A DNA stretch of 64,000 bases from Bolinopsis microptera. Taxonomy: Eukaryota; Ctenophora; Tentaculata; Lobata; Bolinopsidae. The notes under the pieces are model-generated. The model saw only the letters and a program-made list of their open reading frames with translations, did not search any database and was not told the origin of the DNA. This document shows, one piece after another, positions 23,335-35,162 of the stretch. Position 1 is the first letter of the stretch. Each line of letters begins with the position of its first letter. A program made the position numbers and the translations under genes. Location: positions 12,743,865 to 12,807,864 of the forward strand of contig NC_087082.1 of NCBI RefSeq assembly GCF_026151205.1, written 5' to 3'.

Positions 23335-24195
23335 TTGATTGATCGCAATTGAAGCTCGCCGCGCACAAGGAGACTAAAACGCAAAAAAACTGCTGCTGAC
23401 TGCTGCAATTAATGGCGCGCGCGACAGCAGCACTAGCAGTTAGCAGCATTTAGCAGCAGTCAGCAGCAGTTAGCAGAAGTTAGCAGCAATTAGCAGCAGT
23501 TGTCAGTCAGCAGCAGTTAGCAGCAGTTTCTTTGCACTTTAGTCTCCCTGCGCGCGACGCCTCGCACCGAAAACAAAAATAGCCGCAGTTTATATCTCCG
23601 CCAAAAGCACACTCCCCAAATTGCGCGCATTGCTGTAACTTCTTTCAAACATCTTGAATCGAGATAAATTATTTTGCAATGTACTATTATTAGGTAGTGC
23701 ACCATCGACAGTGAGCCGCGCGTGCCGACTGTAAGATGGTTTTTTAGCGCTAATTTCGGCCAGCACAATTTTCTTCAAACAAATAGATATTGAGTATCTT
23801 TCCCGACCTTCGATTGCAACAAAAATTGGTAAGCTTACTCATAGACTTATAAAGGAAAGTGTCCGAAAAATTTAAAGCATATCTTACTGGGCCGCGCTCA
23901 GCCTGTCATTCCGCCAAATCTTTATGTTAATGAATATAATAGCCTGGGGTCCTCAGGTAAAGCATATCCAACCATCAAACATTATGTTACAGCTAAAAGC
24001 AGCGTATTTTGCCCCATTTTGATTACGATATCAACTCCGATATCCCCCAAATTTTTCGGACAGTTGTGAAAGCCCTATTGGAAGGTCGTCGCTAATTTTC
24101 AGAATGATCTCATTCAAGGAACAGAGGATTTGTAGGTTTACAACCTATTTGTAGGTTTACAACCTATGGAACAGATATTTTACGAGTATCACCCG
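22914..24195. mobile_element. TTAA-flanked inverted-repeat element
   Basis: The ends CGGGTGATACTCGTAAAATA and its complement are inverted repeats of about 26 bp. TTAA flanks both sides (22910-22913 and 24196-24199), the duplication typical of piggyBac-type elements. There is no transposase frame, so it would be non-autonomous. Near its right end a palindrome, TTGTAGGTTTACAACCTA, is duplicated in tandem (24127-24163). Confidence 0.6.
23355..23560. repeat. CAGCAGTTAG minisatellite inside an imperfect hairpin
   Basis: Degenerate units of about 9-10 bp (TTAGCAGCAG) run from about 23430 to 23527. Complementary flanks (GGAGACTAAAACGCAAA near 23369, and TTTGCACTTTAGTCTCC near 23531) allow the whole segment to fold back. 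Confidence 0.65.
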
Positions 24196-25114
24196 TTAAC
24201 CGAGGATATATATCCAAATACCACGACAAAAATCAACGAATTTGGTCAAATTACGCGACTTTTACACCTAATTTTGCTCCAAAATATGGCACTTAGGCGA
24301 AACTCACTGATATTTCCAAAAAGGTATGACAAATTTGGTATTGTGAAAATTCTCACACATCACAGTCTCTATGCTTTAGAAAACAATGGTACAAAAATTT
24401 TAAAAATCCGAGCAAGTTTATTTTTATCGTGTGCACCCCCTACTATTATATTTAGAGTTAATATATATATGCACTTATACAAATCACTTGGAATACTTTC
24501 AACTTTTGAAAGAGAATAACAAGCTCAAAAACGCTACTGACGTATTTCTACATAAAAAGCACAATAGCGTGAGAAGCTTTTGTCGAGGTGCCTCTCAAAA
24601 ATGATTTTAAACGATTCCAGCTGTTCAATTTTGGTCGGAAACTTAATGCACAATCAAGGAAGTTATAAACATATTTCATACGTATCAAATTGAATGTGCT
24701 TTTGGCGGAGATATCTGATATAACGTGCGCCCAAAAAATAACGCTGCGCATAGGGATTGATGTGTCGACTGCCGGGTAAGCTTTTGTAGTTTGATTATAA
24801 TGCATGAATTTACATTTAAAAATAAAATTGCAACGCAAATTGCAAATGAATTTAGAATGCACTGTGCACGCAGTTGCAAAATAATGCGCATGGAACGCAC
24901 ATGGCACATGGTAATTGTGTGCCTATAATTTGTTTTACGTGCAGCTCACCATGCTGATCTCTGTTGTGTATTAATTGTGCATGATGTATATTTGTACTGT
25001 TCTTTTATGCATACAATGTATATAACGTCATAACAATAAAAAAGCAATCGGCCATAGACCATTGTAACAAGTAAGCTGGTTAAAACATGTATTGATTTTA
25101 TTTGTATAGCATAG

Positions 25115-26529
25115 TATATCCACCAGCGTGCGCTTTTTCGCATAGCGGGCTCTCACCAGCCCGCTGTCAAAGGGCCCGATATCTCTACAGCCCGCTCATG
25201 ATATAGCCCGCTAACAAGTGACATTTAATTTGACCAGTAGCAATATAGCCCGGAGTTCTCTAAAATATTTTCAGTTTCTGTATCGTCTCCATGTGAAATT
25301 TCATAAGATAACAACTTACAAGTTACTTAGAACTATAGTTGAAACCGGTTTAATTCATTAACGATGAATTCAATCGCAATAATCGTACAGTGAGCTAATT
25401 AGTGTAGTTTCTGTTTCTAAATTCCCACGGCAATATGCAGTGGATGTAAAGAATGTATCAACTGTAAACTCTGAGCTCACCCTCTATCGGACGCTATATC
25501 AGTTGTCACGCAGTTTGCCATGATTGGCTCATAATTAACACGTGACACTGACACACTGTTACTATGGTTACCAAATTCGTGGAGACGTCCAGACTAAATT
25601 CTAAGCCGGTGATCTCTATTATAGTATTGATAATTGTTTTGTGTTTACCATTTCAGTTGTGTTTACCATTTTCATTTCACTAGTTCAGTCGACAAATCTT
25701 GAAATGTAGGCCGAAATTTTACGTGTTATTCTATTGTGTTCCCGAAAGATATGTTGCCCTGTTTTTGTTTTGAAACTGCCATTTAAATTGATGTTATGAA
25801 TTTGATCTTTAACTTTCATATTAAATGTCCATGATCAGACTGTGATCTCGAGCTCTCTGGGTTACTACTTTTAAGTGTCCAGCCACTCAGTAGCTGCTAC
25901 AGAAACTGTGGTAACTGGTTACCCGGGTAACCCTGGTTACCCAGGTAACTGACATGATAATGACAACTAACTTGGTAGTAGAGGGCTCTGTGGCGACTGG
26001 TGGTGCTTGTTCTGGTTCTAGGGAGGGAGAGGGGAGAGAGGTAGAGAAGTATAGAGGAAGAGTAGGATAGAAAGAGAGGGAGAGGAGGAGAGAGGGAGAT
26101 AAAGAGAGAGGGATAGAGGGATAGAGGGAGAGAAGGAGAGAGGGAGAGAGGCCTATATTTTGATCGTTTACATTAAAATATGTACCTGAAACAATGAGCT
26201 GAAACATTGTTTGATAGCAGCCGGTTTTTCGTTTTATAGTCAGTCATTTTGGCCTGTTTTACATCTTAAACCAAAAGCAACATGATTTTTTCGTAACTTT
26301 TCTGAAATCTTGTACATTAATTAAAATTTGCTGTGATTGATGCAAACTGAAGCTTCGTGATAAACGCCCGCTAATGGATATACACGATATCATTCCTCGC
26401 CTCGAGGGCGGAACTATCGTATTAGAAACATGTTGAAAGTAAAAGTGAAACTAAATTAAAAACGGATCTCTTGAAGAAACTAAAGTAAAAAATAATATCT
26501 GTAAGAAAAAGCTCACGCTGGTGGATATA
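25115..26529. mobile_element. Inverted-repeat element with AGCGGGC motifs
   Basis: The arms 25115-25138 (TATATCCACCAGCGTG start) and 26506-26529 pair with one mismatch. Just inside the left end the motif AGCGGGC or its complement occurs about four times (25144-25212). No open frame is convincing. A GA-rich simple repeat lies inside it at 26017-26152, and the hairpin row at 26521-26701 begins at its right end. Confidence 0.55.
26017..26152. repeat. GA-rich simple repeat
   Basis: Degenerate GGGAGAGA units on the + strand; the apparent frame on the other strand is low-complexity Ser/Leu/Pro and not a gene. Confidence 0.8.
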
Positions 26530-26701
26530 ATCCACATCACCTCGACCCGCGGGCGGAAAAATCGTATAGCACTCGGGCCCGATGGGCCCTCCGTGCTATA
26601 CGAAAATATGTCCTCCTCGGGCTAGCGCCCTCGGGGACATATGAAATATTGCACGCGCGTGCGCGTGCAATATTTTGTTCCGCCCGCGAGTCTCCGGTGA
26701 T
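26521..26701. repeat. Row of four hairpins ending in TCTCCGGTGAT
   Basis: Successive stems: GTGGAT/ATCCAC (26521-26535), TCGTATAGCAC/GTGCTATACGA (26562-26603), ATATGTCC/GGACATAT (26606-26642) and AATATTGCACGCGC/GCGCGTGCAATATT (26645-26674). TCTCCGGTGAT follows at 26691. A very similar layout with different stems occurs at 61345-61534. Confidence 0.75.
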
Positions 26702-27418
26702 ATGTATATTTATCAAATTCTGCTATGCAATTATTGAACATCGACCATTTTATATTACGTAACTGCTTTCTGGGTGGACCGCAATTAGATTTTGACCGTT
26801 CTGAGTAAGCTGTGGGAGTGTTAAAGTAAGCTATACTTGTACTTGTAGGTTTATAACCGGCCTACCAAGACGCGCGCCGAGTTGGACTCATCGACGGTCT
26901 ATATTTGAAACAAATATTTTACGAGTATCACCCGTTCAATCTTACTATAAGTATATATAAAGCGAGACGATATATATATATAAGGATCCGTGCCATTTTA
27001 CTGACATCACAGCATTAACTTTAACTCAACTTCCCGCAAAAACCGTAAAAGATATACAATTGAAACATTTTTGACTGGGTCAAATGCTTTAATGGCCTTC
27101 AAATCAGCATGAAAAAAACAAAAATAAAAAATTGGCCAAGGAATAAGAATTTTAGTGCCAAAATTTGGACTCCCAAGTGGTGTCAAAAACGCAAATTAAA
27201 TAGGTAATATTTATTTCAGTCTCTCAAGTCTTGACACCACTATAGGGTTAGACGGGTTGCTGCTAGTAATAGTATGTACAACGCTTATATTGATATAAAG
27301 TTTTGAGTAAAAATTAAAACTCTGTCATATAATATATATAATACGTCTATCCCTTAAATATTATTTTACTATCCCACAGAGTTTTATTGGTAGAACTATA
27401 GTTATTATATATTGATGA

Positions 27419-29530
27419 TTTTACCAAAACCCATAATCATGGGTAGAGTGGACCGCTGCCAGTGTCTCTCTTTCCCAAACAAAAGGAAATGATATTAATT
27501 TGATTGACCGTTCTCAAATGCAAAATGATACCGAGAATGAAATCGGTCGCTCGCTTTTCCCATTCATTCACGGCTTACGAATTGTATAAATTAGTTTCGA
27601 TTGATTACATCAATCAGATGCTGTAAAAATCTCTTTGGGTTGCGTTCGGGTCGATACCTAGTATTTCGGGGTAAGGGACAAGGGTGGTAGTTATAACTTA
27701 TTGAATAAGCTGAAGTTTATTGAATCTTTATTGCCGAGTACAGCTGCCTTTGGGCAGTTCTTCTTAATCTATTACAATTGTAAATGAATGGGAAAAGCGA
27801 GCGACCGATTTCATTCTCGGTATCATTTTGCATTTGAGAACGGTCAATCAAATTAATATCATTTCCTTTTGTTTGGGAAAGAGAGACACTGGCAGCGGTC
27901 CACTCTACCCATGATTATGGGTTTTGGTAAAATATCATCTCTTTTTGATTATAATGTCAGGGTACTTTATAAAGTCGAAATATAAACTGATATCTTCATT
28001 AATAAGGAGGAAGTTTCAACGATTTCGAAATTTTTCCTTTAAAAACATTTCCTTGTGTTTAGGGAAGCATATCGGTCGATCACTGACTGAATATGCCACT
28101 TAATACTCATTCAAGTTGGCATTAAATTCATATATAATGACATTAAACTGTCATGGCAAAGCAGAATTTGTTGGAAATCACGAATGAGCAAAATTCTCAC
28201 CTTTCGCACGTGCAAACTTTGAGCGGACGTTGCGTGCGCATCCAATATTGAATCGCCGTAAAGTTTTGCATGTAATTGTTTTATATATAGTTTGATAAGC
28301 ATGCAAAGTTTCAAAGTATTTCAAGAAGAACTGTAATCAAAACGGCACTCTAAAGTTGACAGAAAATGACGAAAACAGCAATTTTCAGTGATTTTAGCAA
28401 TTTTCTATCAATTTGGGCGTGTCCCCACGTGTGCAACTTTTCGAATTTCAACTTTAAAACTAGCCTAATGCACAATTTATACCTATAGGAAGCAGAACTG
28501 AGCTCCACAACCCAAGGCATGGCCCAACACAAGAGAATACTAAATCGCAAAATTGATGTTTTTATAAAATAATTCTTCAAAAAAGCACAAACTTCAATGA
28601 CGAATATCTTTATGAAGGAGCAAGCTAGAAAAACTTTCTGGTAGATTTTCAGAATGCTTGAACAATTATCTAAGGTGAAAATTTCCTCAGATTTTGAATT
28701 AAATTACTCCTTAATGGTGTAAAATTAATTTTAAAAGTTATTACTTTGTCAAAAATCAAGTTTTAAAAACAGTAAACTTGATGACGTCATCAAGGGGTGT
28801 TTATGACGTCAAATAATTTTTTATACAATGTAAACTAAAGTGTAAATAATTATTTGCAAGACCTGTGGTCGGAAATGGCTGTATCTTTTATACTTTTGAA
28901 TCTATGGATACTTAAATACAGGTTACAATTGACAGGCAAAGCGTCTATCCCTGAATATATAGGTATGTATATCTGTATGTATATGTCACGACAATCTGTC
29001 GTAAAACAGGGGTTCTAGAAAACCTATTTCCCGATGTTCCTGAAACCTGAAACTTTTATTGCAGTCGATTTGGTCAACGTCTAGACGCCCTAGAAAATTT
29101 CAGATCTCTAACTCGATTTTAACATGGTTTTTAAGGCACCTGAATATGGCGATTTTGGGTTTTTTACCGAATTTCGTATAACAGTGCTGGCGAGTATTTT
29201 ATGCAAATTTCTTAAAAATCTCAACATAACTATTTTTTATTCCTGTCATCTTTGACATCAAATTAGAATGTTTTGAACTAAAAATAAATCTGCTGAACGA
29301 CTTCCGATGAGTCTTAATGCCTGAAAAACTCCTGCCGGAGGCGGCGGCCTTCGGCCGCCGCCTCCGGCCGGAGTGCACGCTTCGCGTGCACGAAAGAGGC
29401 TTGTAACGTGTACCAAAGGGGGTATAATAGTAAAGGGGGTATAATATTAATAGTAAAGGGGGTATAATAGTAAAGGGGGTACATAGTATACCCACAATAA
29501 ATGCACCGGTCGTGCTTGCCAGCACTGTGA
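27419..29530 (-). mobile_element. Hairpin-ended non-autonomous element, copy 1 (full length, 2.1 kb)
   Basis: Read on the minus strand it starts TCACAGTGCTGGCAAGCAC at 29530. It contains a CCCCCTTTACTAT minisatellite (29412-29490), two GC-rich hairpins (29334-29368 and 29373-29391) and a body of about 1.4 kb. It ends in an inverted repeat of about 145 bp (27419-27565 with about 27790-27941) around a loop of about 220 bp. The host bases meet as A|T with no target duplication. There is no protein frame. The same family occurs at 44815-48130 and 49882-51660. Confidence 0.75.
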
Positions 29531-30259
29531 TAATAGTAATAAATAGAATCATCTAGTGAACTTTTGTTGGAACTGCAATCGCGTTTCGAATCAAGTTGAG
29601 CTGGTTAAACTTTTACACTTTCGTTGATTATTACTTCCATTCTATTGGCAGCAACTCCTTTGTATAACCCCTTCACTTCACAGGTGCATGCTGAAAAGAT
29701 ACCTTTTTAATTCTTATTCTTTTTTTTTTTTTTTTTCTTTTTTTTCTTTTTTTTCTTTTTTTTTCTTTTTTTTAAAATTAAATATTCAACCTACTAAAAC
29801 CAATGGGGCCCTCCCCGGGGTCATTACTCTCGCATTTGCGAGAGTCGTCCCAAAGGTGTGAAAGTAGGTCAAGATTTGTTCACACCAAGCCCTAGCATCG
29901 CTATTTGCTGACCATCTTCCTTCACTGAAGGTATGTTTTTAGAGAGTGGAGGCCGACCGTCAGCTTGGGATGCAGGGCCAAGTGGTAAACAACGTCAAGG
30001 CCCCCTTCCACATGGGCCATGTTGGTTTTGGCAGATACTATGGTAATAAGATATGAAGTGAATGAGTGAAATGAAGTGAGTGAAAAGGGTGTAAAAGAGG
30101 AAGAGCTTGTAAGGTAGTTTAGGAATGGAAGGAAAACAGGGCATGTACTACAAAAAACAGCTAGTAGTACTGTAAGATAGTAACAATAACCATTGATAAT
30201 AAATAACAATTGATAATAAATAACAAAGACAGCAATATAGATGGGGTGGACAATTTGCC

Positions 30260-33200
30260 CTAATCGGCCAAGATCGACACAATAGAACTTTTGTGACCTA
30301 TTTTGTCTCCTGTAAGTGAAAGTTTAAGAAGTTTGATATACCCCTGCCAGATCGGCATGTCCCCTGCCTGAAATATTTTGCTAATGTACCATTTGGCAAC
30401 AATATTAAAATAATTTATAATTTGTGAATTGTGATTACAAACTATAAAATTAATTTTATTGGGGTCTTTGTAATTTCTATCGATTTTCCTTTTTATAAAG
30501 TCTTCAAGTATTGTGATGAAGCTATTTGTGTGGATACAATGGAGATAGATATGAGGAATTGTTTCTAAATATGTGTTACACAGGCTACACATGGGAGTAT
30601 CTGTAACAATTTTCATTTTGTGTCTCATGTATCTACACGTCGTGATCCTCATTAAAAGTTTGTACTGAAATTGAATCAACTTAAAATTTTTAGATACTAA
30701 GAAAAATAGGTTGCTTAGAACGACCACCCATTCTATTGGTTGATTATTTAGGTCAATAACCCATTGACGTAATGGGGACAGCTCGTTTGGGCAGATAGAG
30801 TCGTACATTTTATCCCGAATTTTACTTCCCTTCACCTGTCCAGTTACAGAATGTAAAAATTTAAGTTTTATATTTGAGTCAACAAACTCAATATTCCTTG
30901 AGTTAATAGTGGGGCAGTTATATCTCCGTATCCCCATGATAATGTTACAGTACTCAGTTTTGGAAATAGTATTTGGAGACAACTCCCACTTGTTAATGAA
31001 CATATCGTAGTTAAGGATTGTACTTTGGTCTATAGAAAGGAAATCTGAGATGTAGAATATTCCCTTATCAATCAGATGATTGTTCCAAAGTTTGGCCCCG
31101 ATGTCGGTTATTGCTTGGTTGTACCACACGCAGTGATCAATAGAACCCAAGGCTGCATTTACCGAACTTATCTTCCACTCAGTGTAACAATTAAGGACGT
31201 CTTGAGTAAAATGGCAGTTGGTTTTAGCGAGACCGTTTTCTACGGAGATGGTGATATGGTCAGGAAATTTCAGTTGCATAATCATAATATCTTTCCAAGT
31301 GTGGTGAAAGGAATTGTTTAGTAGCTTGGATATGAGGCTGGTTTTAAGACCTATAATAAAATCAGATAAATAAAAAAGTCCCAGGCCTCCATGTTCCTTA
31401 TTTCGGGTAATAATCTCACGTTTTACTTCATCGCGTTTGCAACCCCAAAGAAAATGGAAAATAGCCGTGTCAAAGATTCTGATAAAGGAAGCATCCGGTC
31501 GAGGGAGAGGAGAAACAAGGTATGTTAATTGGGAAAAGAGAAGGGTTTTAATGACTGTGCATTTACCCATAAGCGTCAAATCCCTCTTGCTCCATCGGTT
31601 TATCCAAGACTGAACCTTAATCAATTTATCATTATAATTACTGTTGACAATATCCATCAGTGAGCCATCGTTCATATAAACTATACCCAAAGCGGTGAAG
31701 TTGTTTGTTATAAAATCATAGCCGTATAAACTTTGAAGGGATTCTAGTAGTTGTATTAAGACGAGCTCGACCTAAAGGAATACATCTAGTTTTGTCGATG
31801 TTAGCTTTACACCCCGAGCACTGAGCAAAAGTTCTGAGTTCTGTCATAACCGCCTCTACACTTTCAATTGAAGCTTTTAGAAACAGATCAGTGTCGTCTG
31901 CAAAGAGACTCTGTAAGATTTCCACACCTGATATGTTAAGACCCCTGATATTAGGATTAATCTGAATTTTATTCGAGAAAGTTTGGGCCACAATAAGAAA
32001 GAGAATAGGAGACAGTGGACTACCCTGGTGAAGATCTCTTAGAATATAAATAGGCGAGCTTAAAAACCCATTAATATTGGCGTAGCTAAAGCATGCTTGA
32101 AAAGCCACTTTAATCAGTTTAATAATGTATTCGCTGAAACCCAATTTTTCAAGAGTACTGAAGACAAAGTTATGTTCTACCGAATCAAAACACTTTTCAA
32201 AATCAATCTGTAATAGGAGGCCCTCTTGTTCCGTGTCGTTGTTAAATGATTCCAGAACCATTGACATGAGAATAAGATTATCTGCTGTACTCCTGCCCGC
32301 TTGAAAGCCTAACTGGGTATTGCTGATTATGCTAGGGATAGCCTTCATAATCCTATTTTTAGCTATATGTGTGAAGATTTTATAGTCAATATTAAGCAGA
32401 GTAATAGGTCTCCAATTCTTTATGTAATTAAGTTCCACTGGGCTTTTTGGCTTGGGAATAAGGGTAAGAATACCTATTCTCTGCGAGGCGACAAGCATCC
32501 CCTGTTAATAGATTCTAAATAGGAGTTATACATGATCTGCCTGATATCCATCCAAAGAGTTTTGTAAAATTCAGCAGAAAGCCCGTCCCAACCTGGAGAT
32601 TTATTGTTGGTTAGCTTATTGACAATAGCATCCATTTCGTGCAACGTGATAGGCCCCTCCAAAGTTTCCGTAATTTCTTGTGGGATTTGCTTTAAATCGC
32701 TGCTGGTTACATAATTATCTATCTCAGTGGGAGATGGGTTAGTTGAGTTATACAGGTTCTGATAAAAGTTAACCACGTGACTAGAGATGTTTTCCTGGTC
32801 CGTGAGGTCATTGCCTTCGATGTCTATCAGTTTACTAATACTTTTTTTCTTGCCGTTTGATTTTTCCAGTCCAAAAAAATATTTAGTCGAGCGCTCCCCC
32901 TCCTCTGTCCACTGCACACGTGATCTAGTAATTGCACCTCTCACCTCCTGATCTATAATATGATTTAAATCTAATTCTGCTTCAAATAATTTCTTTTGTA
33001 GTATCGTACAGTTTGTTAGGTTCAAATCTTTTTTACAATCTTCAATATCTTTTTTTAACTTTTCTTTTTTCACTGTGATTTCTTTTTTCTTCTTTTTACC
33101 AAAAGTCATTGCGAACTGTTTTATCTTGATTTTTATAACGTCCCAAAGACCCCCGTAAGAATCAAAGCTATCTTCTTTAGTATTGTCAATGATTTTCTTT

Positions 33201-34083
33201 ATTTCGTTAATAAAATTTTGATCTAGGAGATCTGAGTTGTTAATTTTCCAATATCCTTTTCCGTGTGCAATAGTAGAGCCCTGGAGGGATAGCGAGATGT
33301 AGCTGTGATCAGATTTATAGCCATGACTTATTCTGTATCACATACAGGTAGGTTGACTAGGCTATCTTGGATCAAGAAAAAATCTAATCTAGACTGAGTT
33401 TTGTACTTTTTGTTAAAATGAGTAAAAACCCGTGCCTCAGCACCTCTGTTAAGACGGAAAATATCACTAAACCCATAGTCGCTAATGCAATCATTAATGA
33501 ATTTCTGGCAGCGACTATTTGCATGGGTGGCGGACCCCACCTGCTTATCCAACATGTTGTTCAGAACTGTATTCCAGTCTCCCACAAAAATTATTTGATC
33601 ATCTCGTGAACGACTGAGAGTTTCTAAAAATATGTTTTCAAGAAATGACACATCGTCATTATTTGGGCAGTATACATTCACCAAACACAATTTGAGAGAG
33701 TCGTACTCTATTTCTACAAGGGTCGCGCGACCTTGGCTGATGCTACGATGGTTAATAATAGTGAGATTCGAAGCATCAGGTTTAACAAGTAGGGCGATAC
33801 CGGTTGAGTTTGAAGTACCATGGTTAAAGATTATCTCCCCGTCCCAAGAATTTTTCCACTCTCTCTCAACTTGAGGAGTTGAATGAGTTTCTTGAAGACA
33901 AATAATTTTCTCAGGTTTATTTTTTAACCAGTTTAGGACAAGATTACGTTTAATCGGGTTTCCCATACCATTGCAGTTGAAAGAACCGATTTTTGGGCAT
34001 GCCAACCCACTATTGCTGTTATTTTGCGGAGTCATTGTTAATCTGAAAAATGCCCCATCCTTCCTTGGTGTAGTTCTTAACAC
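30260..34083 (-). pseudogene. LINE ORF2: APE endonuclease and reverse transcriptase, frameshifted
   Basis: The first frame (from 34083, first ATG near 34035) holds an APE-type endonuclease (FNCNGMG, QETHS, GDWN, SRLDFFLI). The next frames hold the linker and the reverse transcriptase (GFQAGRST, QIDFEKCFDSV, HQGSPLSP, LFADDTDLF), then the thumb and C-terminal region (WINRWSKRDLTLMGK, with a C-terminal CSLC motif). Frame changes occur near 33335, 32490 and 31735, but no stop codon interrupts the segments between them. Each break moves into another open frame, so the copy is young or the breaks are assembly errors. Motifs fit the L1/Tx1 group. Confidence 0.88.
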
Positions 34084-35162
34084 CCCCTAAATTAAACCCC
34101 AGAAATGAAGGTGATGGTGTTGTGAAAAAGTGAGAATATACAATGGCAATAACACAAAAAACATGCACACACAACATAGAAACACGGAAAACGATCGTAG
34201 AGAAATCGACTCTACAGTGATACGGCATGTTTGTACTACAACCTAAACTAGCCCCGCCCTTATTATAACAGTTATTATCGGAATAATAGTAATACCAATT
34301 ATTGAGGTGACGAGGTAGCAAGGTGAAAAACACACTGTACCTAGGAAACATGAGTGAACGCGTCGCAAGGAGAAGTTGTGACAGTGTACCCGAAAATGTA
34401 ACAGGTAGAAGATCAGAAAATCTAGAACAAAATAAAAATGGCCTCAATATAATGTGGAGAGGTTAGAGCTATACACCGAACAGAATTGTTTTTTGTGGTT
34501 TTTAGATGGCATAGCCTGTATATAATTTTTTAAAACTTTTATTTAATGAATAACTTTACTGCACTAAAAATCAGGACGAGTCAAAAGGACCCTGGTAATA
34601 GTACATATAACCATTTTTAACAAGGTAACGGTGGTAAAAATATGTGACTCACGTGGAGAAGGATCTGCAGCAATAAAATAATATTGGATCAGACATCCAT
34701 ACAGTAACCAGAATTTAGAACTGGTTCTCTCGAAGTCGGTAATATACAGGTGTAATAATGAGAGGGGATTAAATTATGAATAAAAAGTTACCTAAACTGG
34801 ATAAGCGACTGAATGGAGCAAATATAGCATTAATAAGGTTAATGGTATCGAGCTGACGGATACAATAACATAAAGCTGGCGGTCACAATAATATAATGAG
34901 ATACGCACGCTTGATAGCGGATGATAAAGTGATAATAAGCCCTAACCACGTAATTCCTACACCACGGAACCAATGAACCACCACCTGAAGAATAGGCACA
35001 CGCTGTACAAATACTAAGCAGTAAATCAGATGTTAAATGTTTAAAAATGAAGGGGTCTCGTAAGCTAAATCTTAATAAATACAGGGAAAACGCCCTATAA
35101 ATAAAAAATACCAATTTAAACGATTAGTAAATAACTGGGTGATATAAGAGTTACAACCGGTT

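Larger units (their letters stand above)
22663..26931. repeat. Outer 48-bp inverted repeat bounding a composite block
   Basis: The segment 22663-22710 (GTGATACTCGTAAAATATTT, then a GACCGTCGACGAGTC end) pairs with 26885-26931. The first half of this repeat also occurs at 22918 and, inverted, at 24171-24192, so the block carries two nested pairs of the same terminal sequence. It suggests related elements inserted into one another or a rearranged composite. Confidence 0.6.

Noticed and set aside
23430..23527. CRISPR-like array from the CAGCAGTTAG repeats
   Set aside because: Units of about 10 bp without spacers in a eukaryotic genome; a minisatellite.
24166..24909. Frames of 117 and 119 residues near 24.2-24.9 kb
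   Set aside because: No recognisable domain; they lie in or beside inverted-repeat elements without splice or start context.
25887..26207. Ser/Leu/Pro-rich 106-residue frame
   Set aside because: Low-complexity translation of a GA-rich repeat.
29199..29552. Frame of 117 residues, with a similar one at 44978-45247
   Set aside because: It runs through the hairpins and minisatellite of the hairpin-ended family; frames are not kept between copies.
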